Below, in pieces: positions 21,785-33,134 of a DNA stretch of 64,000 nucleotides (positions are counted from its first letter, which is position 1; each line of letters opens with the position of its first letter). Below the pieces are notes generated by a model. That model was given only the letters and a program-made list of their open reading frames with translations, was not told where the DNA came from and did not search any database. The position numbers and the translations under genes were made by a program. Origin of the DNA: Anthoceros angustus (Eukaryota; Streptophyta; Anthocerotopsida; Anthocerotales; Anthocerotaceae); contig MU008163.1 in assembly GCA_010909165.1 (NCBI GenBank), positions 434,001 to 498,000 on the forward strand, in the 5' to 3' direction.

Positions 21785-22760
21785 AGAAAGTGTCCCGAGT
21801 CTTTGGGGCACCGGATTGCTAGAGTCCCTCATGGCATGGGACACTCGGGACTAATTTAGTCGTGGATGGCACGCCATTTATGTGGCTGCCACCACAGAGA
21901 GGCATGTCCCGGAGTCCCAAGTATTTGGGCGCCGAGAGTGTTAGCCACCTGCACATATGGGAGGGCAGATGATCCAAGTCCCCAATCACACACACATTCA
22001 TACAGTCGATTTCTCTAGACTTGAACCACTTACATGAGTGTTGAGGGTTGCACCACGGCTGAGCAGCACATTGCAAATTATCACAACACAAAGCTGCCTC
22101 ATTAGCACCGGATTTCAAGCACAAAATTAGCGGACTCTAAAACCAAATCAGCGGATAGCAAAATGAACATCTTCCCTACGGATGATTTGAGCCACATTCA
22201 GGATTGCATCGCTCAAAAACGTGAGGGGCGATTGCACGGCTGGGAGTTAGAAATCACGCAATCAGCGCCCATCAATCCCCACACCCTCAAACACTCAAAT
22301 CACAAGATTCCATTGATTTGATAATGTTCTCAAAGGGATTGCGGAGAACTCTCACACAACCTGCTAGGGCGACTTCAACAACTATTCTCGCCTAGCCCTC
22401 CTCTTAGCCTCACTGGCAGCGCCATCTCCTCCAAGAAATCCGCCCTCACCTGAAACAACTAACATAAGCTATTTTGAAACTAGACATGTAAAAGAGACTT
22501 AAGAACTTGAACTAGCAAAACCTCAACCTAGTGGTGAGAGACTAAGTGCAGCCAAGACTTGGCTGCCACAAAGGCGATCCGGAGGCCTGGGGGGGAGAGT
22601 CCCCACGCCGGGGCGAGAGTCCCGAGACCTGGGGCCCGAGAATCCCGGTGCCGGGGCCAGGAGAATCCTGACGCCTGGGAGGTCCCAGACTGTGAGAGTC
22701 CCTTCACCCCAGTCTTTTCCTCCCCGTGGTGGCGCTTTCACGACATTACTATCTACTAAA
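21785..22760. mobile_element. About 1-kb insertion in the LINE RT
   Basis: LINE similarity stops just after the F-A-D-D region and resumes near 22760 (FCERYLKVKPRQ at 22800). The intervening sequence starts with the inverted pair GTCCCGAGT (21791-21799) / ACTCGGGAC (21842-21850), and close to its other end has a GAGAGTCCC minisatellite. Repeated subterminal motifs of this kind are typical of CACTA-like DNA transposons, but I could not find CACTA/TAGTG ends. Confidence 0.35.
22590..22715. repeat. GC-rich minisatellite
   Basis: Four to five degenerate units of about 23-30 bp starting GAGAGTCCC or GAGAATCC and followed by CCGGGGC or CCTGGG. Confidence 0.7.
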
Positions 22761-24005
22761 AAATTGGGATGAGAAAATTGCTCAGACACTTCATGAATTC
22801 TGTGAAAGGTACTTGAAGGTGAAGCCAAGGCAAGACGAAGACCATTTCATTTACCGCTAAACTCAAAGGGTGGATCCGTTGAAATATGGACAGATGAATT
22901 GGGAGCGTCCTATCTCTGATACCTAGGAATCAACATCCATAGAGCAAAGCTTCTACTAAGCAGTGGAGTTGGCACAAAAGGCATTAGGTAGGCTCTGTGC
23001 CTTGAGAAACAAGCTGAGGAAAAGGAGCATAAGTCTCACAGAACTATGTTCTGCAGTGTTCAACGCTTGCATTGTCCCAATCTTGCTTTCTGCTGTGAAA
23101 ATCTGGGGACCTGGATGCACACAAAACCAGTGGAAGGACATTGAAACCGTACAGATGGATTTCCTCAGATGGCACTTGGGAATCTGCAAGCAAATGTGCC
23201 GAGCAAATATATAAGCAGAAGTTGGGGCATTCCCGCTGGAAATCCATGCCTTGCAGCAAGCTGTTAACTTCAGATCTAGGATCATGCAAATGGACATGTC
23301 CAGACTAAAAAATTGCAATGGCGATGTCAAGGGAAACCAGCCTATTGAAAGGCCGAGGATGGTTCAAGGACATGAAAGGGTGGCTATCAAGGTGGGATTT
23401 GCCACATGGACGCCAAGATCTCTAAAGACAATGTTCATAATGCTTATCAAAAGGTGTGGTCACCCACCACATTGACAATGACATGAGGCACTATGTGAGC
23501 GTGCACAAAGGGATGAGTACACCACACAAGAATACCGCAGACTTCGCCAACATGGTTCGAGAGTTGGCTCGATTGAGGTCCTCAAACCTTCAAATCATCA
23601 AAGGCGAGGGCAAGTGCCAAGAGAGCAACGCTTTGTGCAGATGCACCAAAGACGGGTAGGTGATGAAACCCACTTCCTCTTTGAGTGCACCAGCACGGAG
23701 AAAGCAAGATCCGACCACCACCAGCTATTTGTGGCAATGATTGCGAAGGACCAAATCGGCACACAATTATTGTTGGGTAAATTCCTAGTGGCCACTAAGA
23801 GAATTGTGAATAAAGGGTATGGATAGAGTTTGTCCCCATCCACAAGGGGTTATGGTGGACCTCAACCGTGGAATAAAATCCCAATGCCAAGTATGTCGAA
23901 CTAGGGAGAGCAGGAGGTCCACAACATAAAAGCGTCACTAAACACCACAAGAGCAACGTAAATGACAGACCTTAGAAAGACATAGCACCTTAGGAAGACA
24001 ACGAG

Positions 24006-25167
24006 CGCCATGACAGCTAAGTACCTGTAACAGGCGCCTGAAATGAACCTTCACGCGCATGAAAAGAACTTGAATTCTTAACTTACCACCCCACAAATGA
24101 TCTCCTTCCATCATCAGGTGGATCTGCCATTGAAAAATCTGGATGTGGCGCATATCTTCTTTCCACATCGTCGAGAAAATCTCACTCTCGGAAGAAATCC
24201 TACCCCTAACCGAAAACTTATGCACCAATCCTTCCATGTGTGTCCACCAGCTCTGGCCCGGCTGCTTCTTGCTCTTGTTTCCTGCATCTCCTGTGCCTAC
24301 TGCCACATCTGGGAGCCGGTGTATGCCACTCAGGAAAGTGATGCCGTCGGGCTGTATGCCCTCCCTTCTCATTTTCTGAACCAAGTCGAAGACCTCTTCA
24401 CTGTCTCCTTGACGGGTGTACCTTGCAATCAGTGCACTCCAAGTGACAAACTCTCTTTTCGGGCAATCACCAATTGTGCATCAACCATGCCCCCTGACTT
24501 TGTTTATCAAGCTGATGGCTCCAAGCAGATCAAGTAGAAGACCTCGGTCCTTAATTTGTGCACCAAGCTGCTTACCCATATGCAAAGGTGCCACATTTGC
24601 ACATGCATCAAGTACGCCAACAATTGTCAAATCATCTGGTCCAACCTTGCCTTCCTCTTGCATCACAAGGTCAAGACTGAGGGCTTCATGGCCCATGCCC
24701 TGCTGAGAATACCCTCCTATCTATATATATGGCATTCCATGTCACCACATCTTTTCACCAAATCCGTGGAACATTGTTTGAGCATCTTCGAACCTCCCAC
24801 ACTTTGCATACTTGTCCACCAAGCAATTCCAGACGAACAAACGAGGCTCAACGGCACTGGCCAACACATCAGCATGCACGTCCTGCCCAGTTTTTCGAGT
24901 GTGTTTTCCTTGCACCAGCCTGAAGGCACGCTATGCAAACATGGCCATTCGCTTCAGCATTTGACCTGGGCATCTGCTCATGAAGTCTTACCGCCTGCTT
25001 TATATCGTCCTTGCCGAACATGCGCACAATCTTTATGGAAGACCACATGAAGGCAGAAATTATGGATGACCACATGAAGGCAGAAATTATGGATGACCAC
25101 ATGAAGGCATCTGGCTTGTCCACCATGCTGCACACTCAAATAGCTTCTTTCAACCTTCTTTCATGAA
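24006..25167 (-). pseudogene. PPR-E pseudogene fragment, copy 4
   Basis: Covers the same range as 180-1330. The best frames are 24384-23938, with VQKMRREGIQPDGITFLSGI in its opening, KQPGQSW and VHKFSV (E domain), and 24696-24481, with VGPDDLTIVGVLDACANVAP and GKQLGAQIKDRG, a complete PPR motif. It also holds the 27-bp array (25042-25115). The left edge joins the LINE 3' flank at AGCGCCATGACAG (24007-24019). Confidence 0.78.
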
Positions 25168-26130
25168 CAGCATACATCCGCAACACTCTGTTGGATGCTC
25201 TGAAATTTCTGCATAAGAAATCACATCTGTGATGGGACCCTCCTCTCATGCACTCGTTTTTCAGCGGACTACAAAATAGCATGCGCTACTAACCACAAGC
25301 AAGGGTGAAACAGATGTTCTCCACGAATGGCCACCTAGCCTCATGTCATCTCGCAAAAACGAAGAAACATCTGGCCTCTGTAACATGGAGAAGACGTCAT
25401 TTGTGTGGCGAAAGCAAGCAATAAGATGGGCATCCCTCAATAGCACACCTGAGCAGATGGAGAACCCATCGAGGAAGCGTGAGCTGACACAGCCGATCTG
25501 GCAGCAAGGTCTCCAACCCTAAAACAACGTTCCACAGAGAGACAAGGTTAGCAGTCCTGCAAGTCGTGATGGACATATGTGTTTGAAGTGGGTGCAACAC
25601 CATGCGGTCTGCGCATGGTAAACAGGGATGCAACCCTGCAACTGTATCACTTGTGATGCCAGATGGCCAGGTGTTTTGGACAACAGCAGGAGGCGTTTCC
25701 TGGAGGGGTTCAATTTCTTATTTTCCGAGTCTGAAATTAGGTAGGCCGTAAGATAACGAAGTTATGAACTGTTCTCCTAACCGTCTGGTCCCAGAAATAA
25801 ACAAGGATCCTGAGCACTACCATCAGCAATCTTGAGCGTAGCCGCAGCCAGGAAAGAATCATGGATGGAACCAGCGCTCATCAGCTTCAGGCATCTGGCC
25901 TGGCCGGGAACAATAATCAGACTATTCTAGATATCCGTCTGCACAGCAACAAGTCCCGAGCTGGAACAGACATCAGTGTACTTGCTGGATACAACATCGA
26001 AATTGCATTTTTGCGGACCAGATGTATGCACGCAAGTTCGAGGCAGGTTCGCAACTAAAGCTGTTTTCAAGCAAGCCATCATTCCTACTGTATACACAGC
26101 ATATCAGGAAGCTGAAGACGGCGGCTGATT
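25168..26130 (+). repeat. Family B, copy 3
   Basis: Third close copy of 1331-2297; ends at a hairpin that is hybrid between the two B subtypes. Confidence 0.6.
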
Positions 26131-26135
26131 GCTGG

Positions 26136-26168
26136 TCAATCCAACCAGGTATTTCATGGTTGGATTGA
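26136..26168. repeat. Hybrid hairpin at a head-to-head B joint
   Basis: TCAATCCAACCA (26136-26147) pairs with TGGTTGGATTGA (26157-26168). The left side belongs to a plus-oriented B copy, the right side to a minus-oriented, diverged B copy. GCTGGTCAATCCAA (26131-26144) is common to both parents. Confidence 0.8.
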
Positions 26169-26890
26169 TCATCAATAAGCCGTCTTCACCTTCCTGATGA
26201 TCAGCTGTATACATATACCGAAGGAATTGTGGTTTGCGCAAGCTTGGGAACAGCTTTAGCTGCAAACCTTGCCTTGAACTTGCATGCATGTATGGACCCG
26301 GACAAGTAACTGCTGATGGGGGTGCTCAGGATCCTTTTTTTCTTCTTGGGAACCAGTCTGCTGCAGTACCCAAGCATGTCCACTTCAAGCACATAGTCTA
26401 TCACACTTGCAGGACTGCTAACCCTGTTTCACTGTGGAAGGCTGTTTCAGGGGTTGGACACATCGCTGCCAGATCGGCTCTGTCAGCTCACGCATCCTCG
26501 CTGGGTTCTCCAACTTCTCCTCAGGTGTGTTTTTAAGGCATATGCGATAACTATCTTATTGCTTGCTGTCACCACACAAATGACGTCTTCGCCGTCATCG
26601 TCACAGAGGCCGTCATAGTCACAGAGGCCAGATGTTCTTTGTTTTCGCGAGATGACAACAGGCTGATGTCCGGCCATCGTGGAGAAAAATGGGTCACCCT
26701 TGCTTGTGGTTAGCGAATGCTATTTAGCAATCAGACCTTGTAGAACCTGCAAGAGTGCATGAGAGGAGGGTCCCATCACAAATTTGATTTATTGTGCAGA
26801 AGTTTCAGAGCACCCAACAGAGTGCTCTACATTCTGGACAGGCGTCACATTTTGTTGGAACCCTTCTGTGATGGACTGTAGTGGGCTCTC
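26169..26890 (-). repeat. Family B, diverged subtype, inverted
   Basis: Reverse complement of about 60490-61220. Frame pieces SIHACKFKARFAAKAVPKLA (26230-26310) and the acidic DDDGEDVICVVTASNK (26555-26605) appear on the minus strand. Protein family not recognised. Confidence 0.5.
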
Positions 26891-27640
26891 AGAGTACACG
26901 TTTGTCACACGCTCAGAATCGTCCGTGCCCTACCGCGGGCACCTCCCATCTTTGTCTTCCATACTTCGGCCCGCCTTACATTAATCTGCAGCCCCCAGCT
27001 TGCAAGCAGAATGCGAAAACCCTCTCCTTGAGCTCTCGCTATTCCTGAAGCTGCCTTTGGATTGCTGTGCAAAACCATTCTCCTCTGTGGAGCTCGCTGT
27101 TCTTCCCGCTCTGCCTTGGACGACGGACTTGTGAGCAGGCCTACGGTTGCGCCTCTTGCTGCAGCAGTTCCGGTTTGCAGCCAGCACTGCTGGGCTGCGG
27201 AGGTTGACGCCGCCTTCTCAAGGCGGTTGCTGTGATGTCGGCTCGAGATCCCGCTTGTATGAATGGCCGCGCCTCCACAGCAAGCCCGTAGCCAGCCTTT
27301 CTGCAGCCTTCACGTCGAGATGCTTCCTTCCTCTGAGGTGAACTCCGTTCGATGCTCTGTTCCTGCCTGTTTCTGCCTTGCTCTTGTCTCTGTGTGCTCC
27401 GCAGAGAGTGGTGTGTTCCGCGTGTGTTAGCCTAGCGCTGCAATGCGTATTTGTGCATCCGTACGTATCGGGTTTGATGCAGCGGCAGCCGTTATATTAT
27501 GTCATGCCTACTGTGCTGCTTCCACTCCTGATCTGTTGCTGTGCTGAGGCCGAGGTCTGGGGCCCCAATGCATACACGGGTATAGATTGTAAAAACTCGT
27601 TCACGGTTCAGGTTGTGGACTGGTGTTGAGCTTGTGGACT
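26891..27640 (+). repeat. ADC-type leader, diverged subtype
   Basis: Reverse complement of 59745-60490. Shares with the ADC leaders CTTCCTTCCTCTGAGGTGA (27325-27343) around the donor-like site and the ...TGTGGACTGGTGTTGAG... end (27614-27630). Here it is not followed by ADC but by the satellite-copia block. Confidence 0.5.
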
Positions 27641-27899
27641 AAAGAACTTAAAGGCAGGATTCATCTCACCAAGGGCATCGCTGCTAAGAAAAGGATCTAA
27701 GCGAGTCGGTGAGCACACGAGGAATGAGAAAAGAGATTCACTTGAGGATGTCTTCATTGATTGGGGTGCCCAAAATTGGGGTACACATACACTAGATGAT
27801 ATCACAACGTGAAGCACCCCGTATGGCGGATCAATGCCGGGATGGGGAACCATTCTTCCACAATCTTTCATTCATTCAAGCCCGGCTGGGTAACTATTT

Positions 27900-28045
27900 T
27901 AATAGAGTCTAAATCGATCGCCCAATTCACCGGTATGGTCGTAGAGTCGAATCGATCGCCCGGGCGTATGGTCGAGTCAAAATCGATCGTCATTCACACG
28001 CATCGCTTCCCTCGTATGTAGTTATTAGAGTCAAAATCGATCGTC
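27900..28045. repeat. CGATCG minisatellite, copy 1
   Basis: Three to four units of about 45-50 bp, each with an AATCGATCG core followed by a GGCGTATGGTCG-like or ATTCAC stretch. Present again at 48785-48955 and 59303-59475. Confidence 0.7.
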
Positions 28046-28745
28046 GTGTATGTGTATCTCATGTCGTATCGACATGTACATGTATGTATCATCATGTCGA
28101 TCATCGTATTTTGTACATATCGTATCTGTATCTATCTGTGTCGTATACATATCGTATCTGTCTGTGTCATGTTGTATCTCGTGTCTATTATACGTCATCT
28201 GTATCTGTGTCAGATCTGTATCATATCATATCTGACCATATCTCGTATCTGTGTCTGTGTCTATTATCTGTCATGTCCATATCATGTCGTATCTATGTCC
28301 ATGTCTGTGTGTATATCGTATCTGTATGTCATGTCACGTGTCACGTATCAGTCAGTATCTGACATACGTATCGTATCATGTACTATCTATTATCGTATCT
28401 ATACATGTCTGTATCTATATCATGTCGTATTTGTATCTGTATACGTATCTGTATCATGTCATATCATATCATGTATCTGTATTATACATGTCTGTACTCA
28501 TGTCATGTCAGCATGTATGTCATGTCGTATCGTATCATATCGTATGTATCTGTATCATGTCTGTATGTCTATGTCTATTCATCATTCATCATGTATCATG
28601 TATGTCATGTCGTATCATGTATCTGTATCTGTATATCATATCTATCATGTCAGACCGTATCTGTGTCATGTCATATCTATGTATTTGTATCTGTATCTAT
28701 ATCTGTATCCGTATCCGTATCCGTATCCGTATCTCTATGTATCTG
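28046..28745. repeat. GTATCT-type satellite, copy 1
   Basis: About 700 bp of short-period repeat built from GTATCT, GTATC and CATGTC words, ending in a uniform GTATCC run (about 28708-28732). No stop codons arise in several frames because of the composition, so long open frames here are spurious. Confidence 0.9.
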
Positions 28746-30400
28746 TCAGAGAGGTTGAAGGCTCGTCTGAACAAAAAGCTCCCACTTAGTTAGTAAACGG
28801 ATAGAGACTAGTGGGGTATGCCTTTAACTCTGTGGAATTTCTAGCACTCCTGCTGCTAGTGTATGCTTCTCATGAACTAGCCTAGGTAAAGCTTTTGTGA
28901 GAAAATCAGAGTGTTTTCACTAGTGGGCACATAAGAGACACTTACCTCATTGTTCTCCACAACTTGCCTTATAAAAGTGATGAGAGATTTCGATATATTT
29001 GGAGCGGGCATGAAATACAAGATTCTTTGACAAGGCAATAGCAGTTATTATCATACCATACATTAGGTATGCTGTTTTCAAACCTTTGAGGAAACTTCGA
29101 ATCCACAAAATTTCCTTGGCAGCCTGTGTCATTGCTCCATACTCCACCTCTGTTTGAAGATAGTTCATAATAGAAAGTACATGCCTTTATGTAGGCAAGG
29201 TTGTTGTAACCGTTAAGTGGTTGTAACAACTAACCAATTAAATAACTACTAGAAGAAACTACTTAGTGCCCTAAGGACTAAATTAATCATTAAGTCCTAG
29301 GTGCCCTAGTGAAGAGTGCCCTAATAGTAAGCTATTTTGTGAGCAACTTACAAACAAGCTCGATTGGCATCTTCATAGCCCTCGCATGCATATATTTCCT
29401 CCTTAAGTTCCCCATAAAGAGCGGTGCAAACATCCATTTGATGGATGTCTAAATTCAACTCTAAGGCTAAGGCTAAGAGAACCCTCAAGGATTGGGTCTT
29501 GACTACGGGCAAAAAGTCTCTTGATAATCTCGACGGCTATAACCTTTAACAACAAGTCGAGCTTTATAACGCTCAATGTAACCATCAACATTTAAAATTC
29601 TTTTAAATACCCACTTGCCTAGGATGAGTTTACAACAGGAGGAAGTGAGACTAAATCCCAAGTATGATTTTAAAAGCAAAGAATTATACTCACTTTCTAT
29701 TGCGGCTTTCCATCGCACCATTGGGCACGAGTGCCTCTTGATAGGTAGCAGTTCACCGTCAATCAAAAGAGCATGCACATGAAGAGCCCTAGTCATTTGA
29801 GTAAGGTCAAGAAATCAATACTGACATTAATAAAATCATCATTAAATGTTCTTCTAAATAATCTGGGGTATCTGCATTTCCATCATTTGTATTAGCCAAA
29901 ATATTTGTAATTGCCTGGGTACGTGTATGTAGTCGAGATATGGGTGGTTCAGAAGACCAACGAACGGGAGGACGGAGGTTCAGGGGACCAGCGAACGGGA
30001 GGTCCACGCTCCACATTAGCGAGCTCGGAGGACTCCCACTGCAGGGACCCATGGCCCATGTCCGGAGACCATATTTATATTGGCGAGTGCGTCGCAGCCT
30101 TATGCGCTTAGCACAAACATAGTCTCCACATGGTAGATCAAGAGTGTGTTTCTAAATCCAAATTGGTTGCGCAATCGTTGGTGGTTCCACATCTTGGCCA
30201 CTCACGCCGCCGAGCCGGGTGCCACACTTTGTGGGGAATCTTTTAGCAGCAGCAAGCTTTCATCCTTGCTATTCACTCCGATACCATAGTGGGGGTGGGA
30301 GGCGGGAAGGAGGGGAGGGGTATTTTAAATTTGGTGGAGGTTATTTTGTGGGGACTTGATGAATGCGTCCATTCCATAGCGCCTAACACCTCAGGCATGC
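28746..30400 (-). pseudogene. Deleted Ty1/copia element, copy 1
   Basis: On the minus strand from 30286: primer-binding site TGGTATCGGAGTGA (complement of 30273-30286), a short leader, RT start WKAAIESEYNSLLLKSYLGF and WVFKRILNVDGYIERYKARL (29560-29720), then after a gap the RNase H part TEVEYGAMTQAAKEILWIRS (29085-29155), NLVFHARSKYIEISHHFYK (28975-29030) and the polypurine-like AAGTGGGAGC (about 28778-28790). Gag, protease, integrase and the RT YxDD block are missing. The 3' end runs into the satellite. Same structure in two other copies. Confidence 0.85.
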
Positions 30401-30599
30401 CACCAAGAGCAGTACTAGCGAAGAGGCAACTCACTTGAGGATGTTGAGGTTTCAGGACTTCTGGTGAAGATAAAACACATCTTTTCCAACTCTCTTTGTC
30501 ATAATGTCCTGAAGAAATGTGGGTGAAAAGGGAATCTCTTGGACACGGTGCTGTGCAGCTACATCCCTGAAATGTGTTGGTAGCGACTCTTCAGGCTTG
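30401..30599. other. Spacer, nothing recognised
   Basis: Between the copia end and the PPR block; no frame or repeat match found. Confidence 0.4.
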
Positions 30600-31465
30600 T
30601 GCAAGGGACCAGACTTTTAATCTGGACCGGACCCCAGGGGCATGCTGAAGTGTTGTCAGTAGTTTCTTATTGGACAAGTATGCAAAGTGCGGCAGCTTGG
30701 AAGACGCTCAAAGGGTGTTTGACGGTTTCTGCAAAGGATGTGGTGACATGGAGCGCCATGACAGCTAAGTACCTGTAACAGGCGCCTGAAATGAACCTTC
30801 ACGCGCATGAAAAGAACTTGAATTCTTAACTTACCACCCCCACAAATGATCTCCCTTCCCATCATCAGGTGGATCTGCCATTGAAAAATCTGGATGTGGC
30901 GCATATCTTCTTTCCACATCGTCGAGAAAATCTCACTCTCGGAAGAAATCCTACCCCTAACCGAAAACTTATATGTCACCATGTGTGTCCACCAGCTCTG
31001 GCCCGGCTGTCTTGCTCTTGTTTCCTGCATCTCCTGTGCCTACTGCCACATCTGGGAGCCGGTGTATGCCACTCAGGAAAGTGATGCCGTCGGGCTGTAT
31101 GCCCTGAGGGCCCTTCTCATTTTCTGAACCAAGTCGAAGACCTCTTCACTGTCTCCTTGACGGGTGTACCTTGCAATCAGTGCACTCCAAGTGACAAACT
31201 CTCTTTTCGGCAATCACCAATTGTGCATCAACCATGCCCCTGACTTTGTTTATCAAGCTGATGGCTCCAAGCAGATCAAGTAGAAGACCTCGGTCCTTAA
31301 TTTGTGCACCAAACTGCTTACCCATATGCAAAGGTGCCACATTTGCACATGCATCAAGTACGCCAACAATTGTCAAATCATCTGGTCCAACCTTGCCTTC
31401 CTCTTGCATCACAAGGTCAAGACTGAGGGCTTCATGGCCCATGCCCTGCTGAGAATACCCTCCTA
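30600..31465 (-). pseudogene. PPR-E pseudogene fragment, copy 5
   Basis: Contains on the plus strand (30670-30760) a PPR piece with SLEDAQRVFDGF-like and DVVTWSAM text across frames, then on the minus strand the E-domain piece (KFSVRGRISSESEIFSTM, 30900-30975) and VGPDDLTIVGVLDACANVAP with GKQFGAQIKDRG (31270-31410). Strand changes at CATGGAGCGCCATG (30750-30763). The block is cut at 31466 by an LTR at a shared TCTATATATAT. Confidence 0.75.
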
Positions 31466-31475
31466 TCTATATATA

Positions 31476-31897
31476 TGATACCTTATTATCCATACTCTTT
31501 TAATAATACGAATTAAGATAAATGAATGTGATTTTCTTGGTCTTACCTATAATATATTTAGTAGAATAGAATAGAATTCTTAATAAATAATAAAAAATCT
31601 TTATTCTTGTTAGAAGGTGGTTAACATAGCCATTGAGATACACCTGCAAGTGGGTCCCAAATTCTAATCGCTCCAATCGGGCTTCTCAATAACTTGTGAA
31701 TGGTGTTAGAGATTCAAGCATACGTTACTGCTACTCCAGGAGACGGATGGTCCCTAGATAGAAGGCCAACGCTAGGTGAATAACCTCAATATTATAGTAT
31801 ATAAATTAATAATTTATAGATAGCTTTACAATATACATAGTCCTTGCAATAATATAAGAATATTATCTATATCAAGGTATATCTTCATACTCTAACA
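31476..31897 (-). mobile_element. Full-length LTR (420-bp family)
   Basis: Reads TGTTAGAGTATG...GGTATCA on the minus strand, TG...CA ended. It abuts an ADC leader on its 5' side, as every copy does. No target-site duplication is visible. Confidence 0.75.
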
Positions 31898-33134
31898 AAT
31901 GGCCGACACCCTGCGGGCGGAAAATTGTTTTTACTTTTGCGCGGGACACTACTTTTGCTTTTGCGCGGGAGAGCACCTTGTAGCCTTGTATGCCATGGGG
32001 AGACAGTGAGAGTTCTTTCGCGCGACACTACCCTTGTACAAATCCTGTCCGAGGCCGATACTGTTGGCGGCGCGTTCAGAATTGTCCGTGCCCTAGCCGG
32101 CTGCCTTCCCTAATCAATCCTCCATATGCCTCCTTCCACAGCCATCGGCCCGCCTTGTGTTGATGTGAATCTCGCTCGCTTGCAAGCGGCTTCTCCTTGA
32201 GCTCGCTCTGTCGTGAAGCCATGCCTTGCCTTGCTGTGCAGAAACGTTCCCTGTGTGGACCTGGCTGGTAGTTCCTCGGTCTTCCTCTGCCTTGGATGTC
32301 GGTTTTGTAAGCGATCCTGCTGAGCCAAACACTTGCCGCAGCGGCACCGGTTTGTATCCAGCACAGCACTGCTGGGCATGCCGAGGATGTCCCCGCCTGC
32401 TTGAGGCGGCTGCTGTGGCTGTTAGCTTGAAATCCCGCTTGCATCAATTTCCGCGCCTCCATCCCAGGCCCGTAGGCCTGTCTGCAGCCTTCACGTCCAG
32501 ATGCTTCCTTCCTCCGAGGTGAGCTCCGTTCCATGCTCTGCCCTGCCTGTTTCTTCCTTGCTCTTGTATCGTGTGCTCAGAAGAGAGTGGGGTGTTTGTG
32601 CCTGCGTAGCCAGCAGCTTGAACTCGCATCCTTACCAGATTTGATGCAGCGGCGGCGGTTATGTTATGTCATGCTCGCTGGGCTGCTTTTTGCACTCGTG
32701 CTTTATTTATTGCTTTGCTGCGGCGGCTCGAGGCCGAGGGCCGGGTAGCCCCATGTCCTACACGGATGTAGTTTGTAACAGTGGACTGGTGTTGAGTTTG
32801 TGGACTTGAAGAAAGTTTTACACAGGGTGTCGGAGAATATGTAGGTGTAGGTTTATTCCTTCTTCTAGCTCACAGACTTGAATATGGGTGTTATCTTGGT
32901 TGCAGTTGCTCGTGTTTTGATTTAATCACTTCGAGCAGAAAACAAGAACGTTGTTTGCATCGTTCTTCTAGCTCTGCAGTTGCTCATGTTTTGATTTAAT
33001 CACTTTGAGTAGAAAACAAGAACGTTGTCTGCAGGGTTTGTGATTCGCTTGCTTGCAAGCTTGACAGCTTGTTCGCCATGGTCCGCCCGGGAATCTTCAA
33101 GCTAAAGATGTTCCCATGCGTGTTTGTGCAGACG
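31898..33134 (+). repeat. ADC-associated leader with candidate 5'UTR intron
   Basis: Plus orientation. CTCCGAG/GTGAGC has its GT at 32519-32520, and TTTGTGCAG ends at 33131, four bases before the ATG of the ADC frame. An intron of about 613 bp in the leader is thus possible. Within it lies a tandem duplication around TGATTTAATCACTT (32920 and 32992). The CGCGCGACACTACC and GCGGGAGAGCACC motifs mark the distal end. Confidence 0.5.

Larger units (their letters stand above)
20491..23870 (+). pseudogene. LINE reverse transcriptase and C-terminal region
   Basis: Non-LTR reverse transcriptase. In order: a linker with CRRRRQAFIMNH and SPRKFWQVIRGRK (20840-20945), AWGKSSARPIHKKGD and NNYRLIVINNLFYKVYS (21195-21310), QAGFREGMSRQDHI (21366-21405), HKAFDIQ-like, VGVKQGCPS (21620-21650), a damaged LLFAxxVFLSC box (21740-21770) where F-A-D-D is expected, then after an insertion AQKALGRLCALRNK, PILLSAVKIWGPGC and VQMDFLRWHLGICK (22965-23195), and the C-terminal RVGDETHFLFEC zinc-type motif (23655-23695). 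The 3' end is near 23870. The catalytic aspartates are lost. Confidence 0.85.

Noticed and set aside
28046-28789. Long open frames of 126-247 residues rich in Y, I, S, V and C
   Set aside because: They come only from the GTATCT/CATGTC repeat, which lacks stop codons in several frames. The same occurs at 48986-49693 and 58523-59260.
32076-32534. 152-residue minus-strand frame and similar frames in every leader copy
   Set aside because: The frames shift between leader copies and share no conserved peptide boundaries; composition (GC-rich, Arg/Ala) explains their length.
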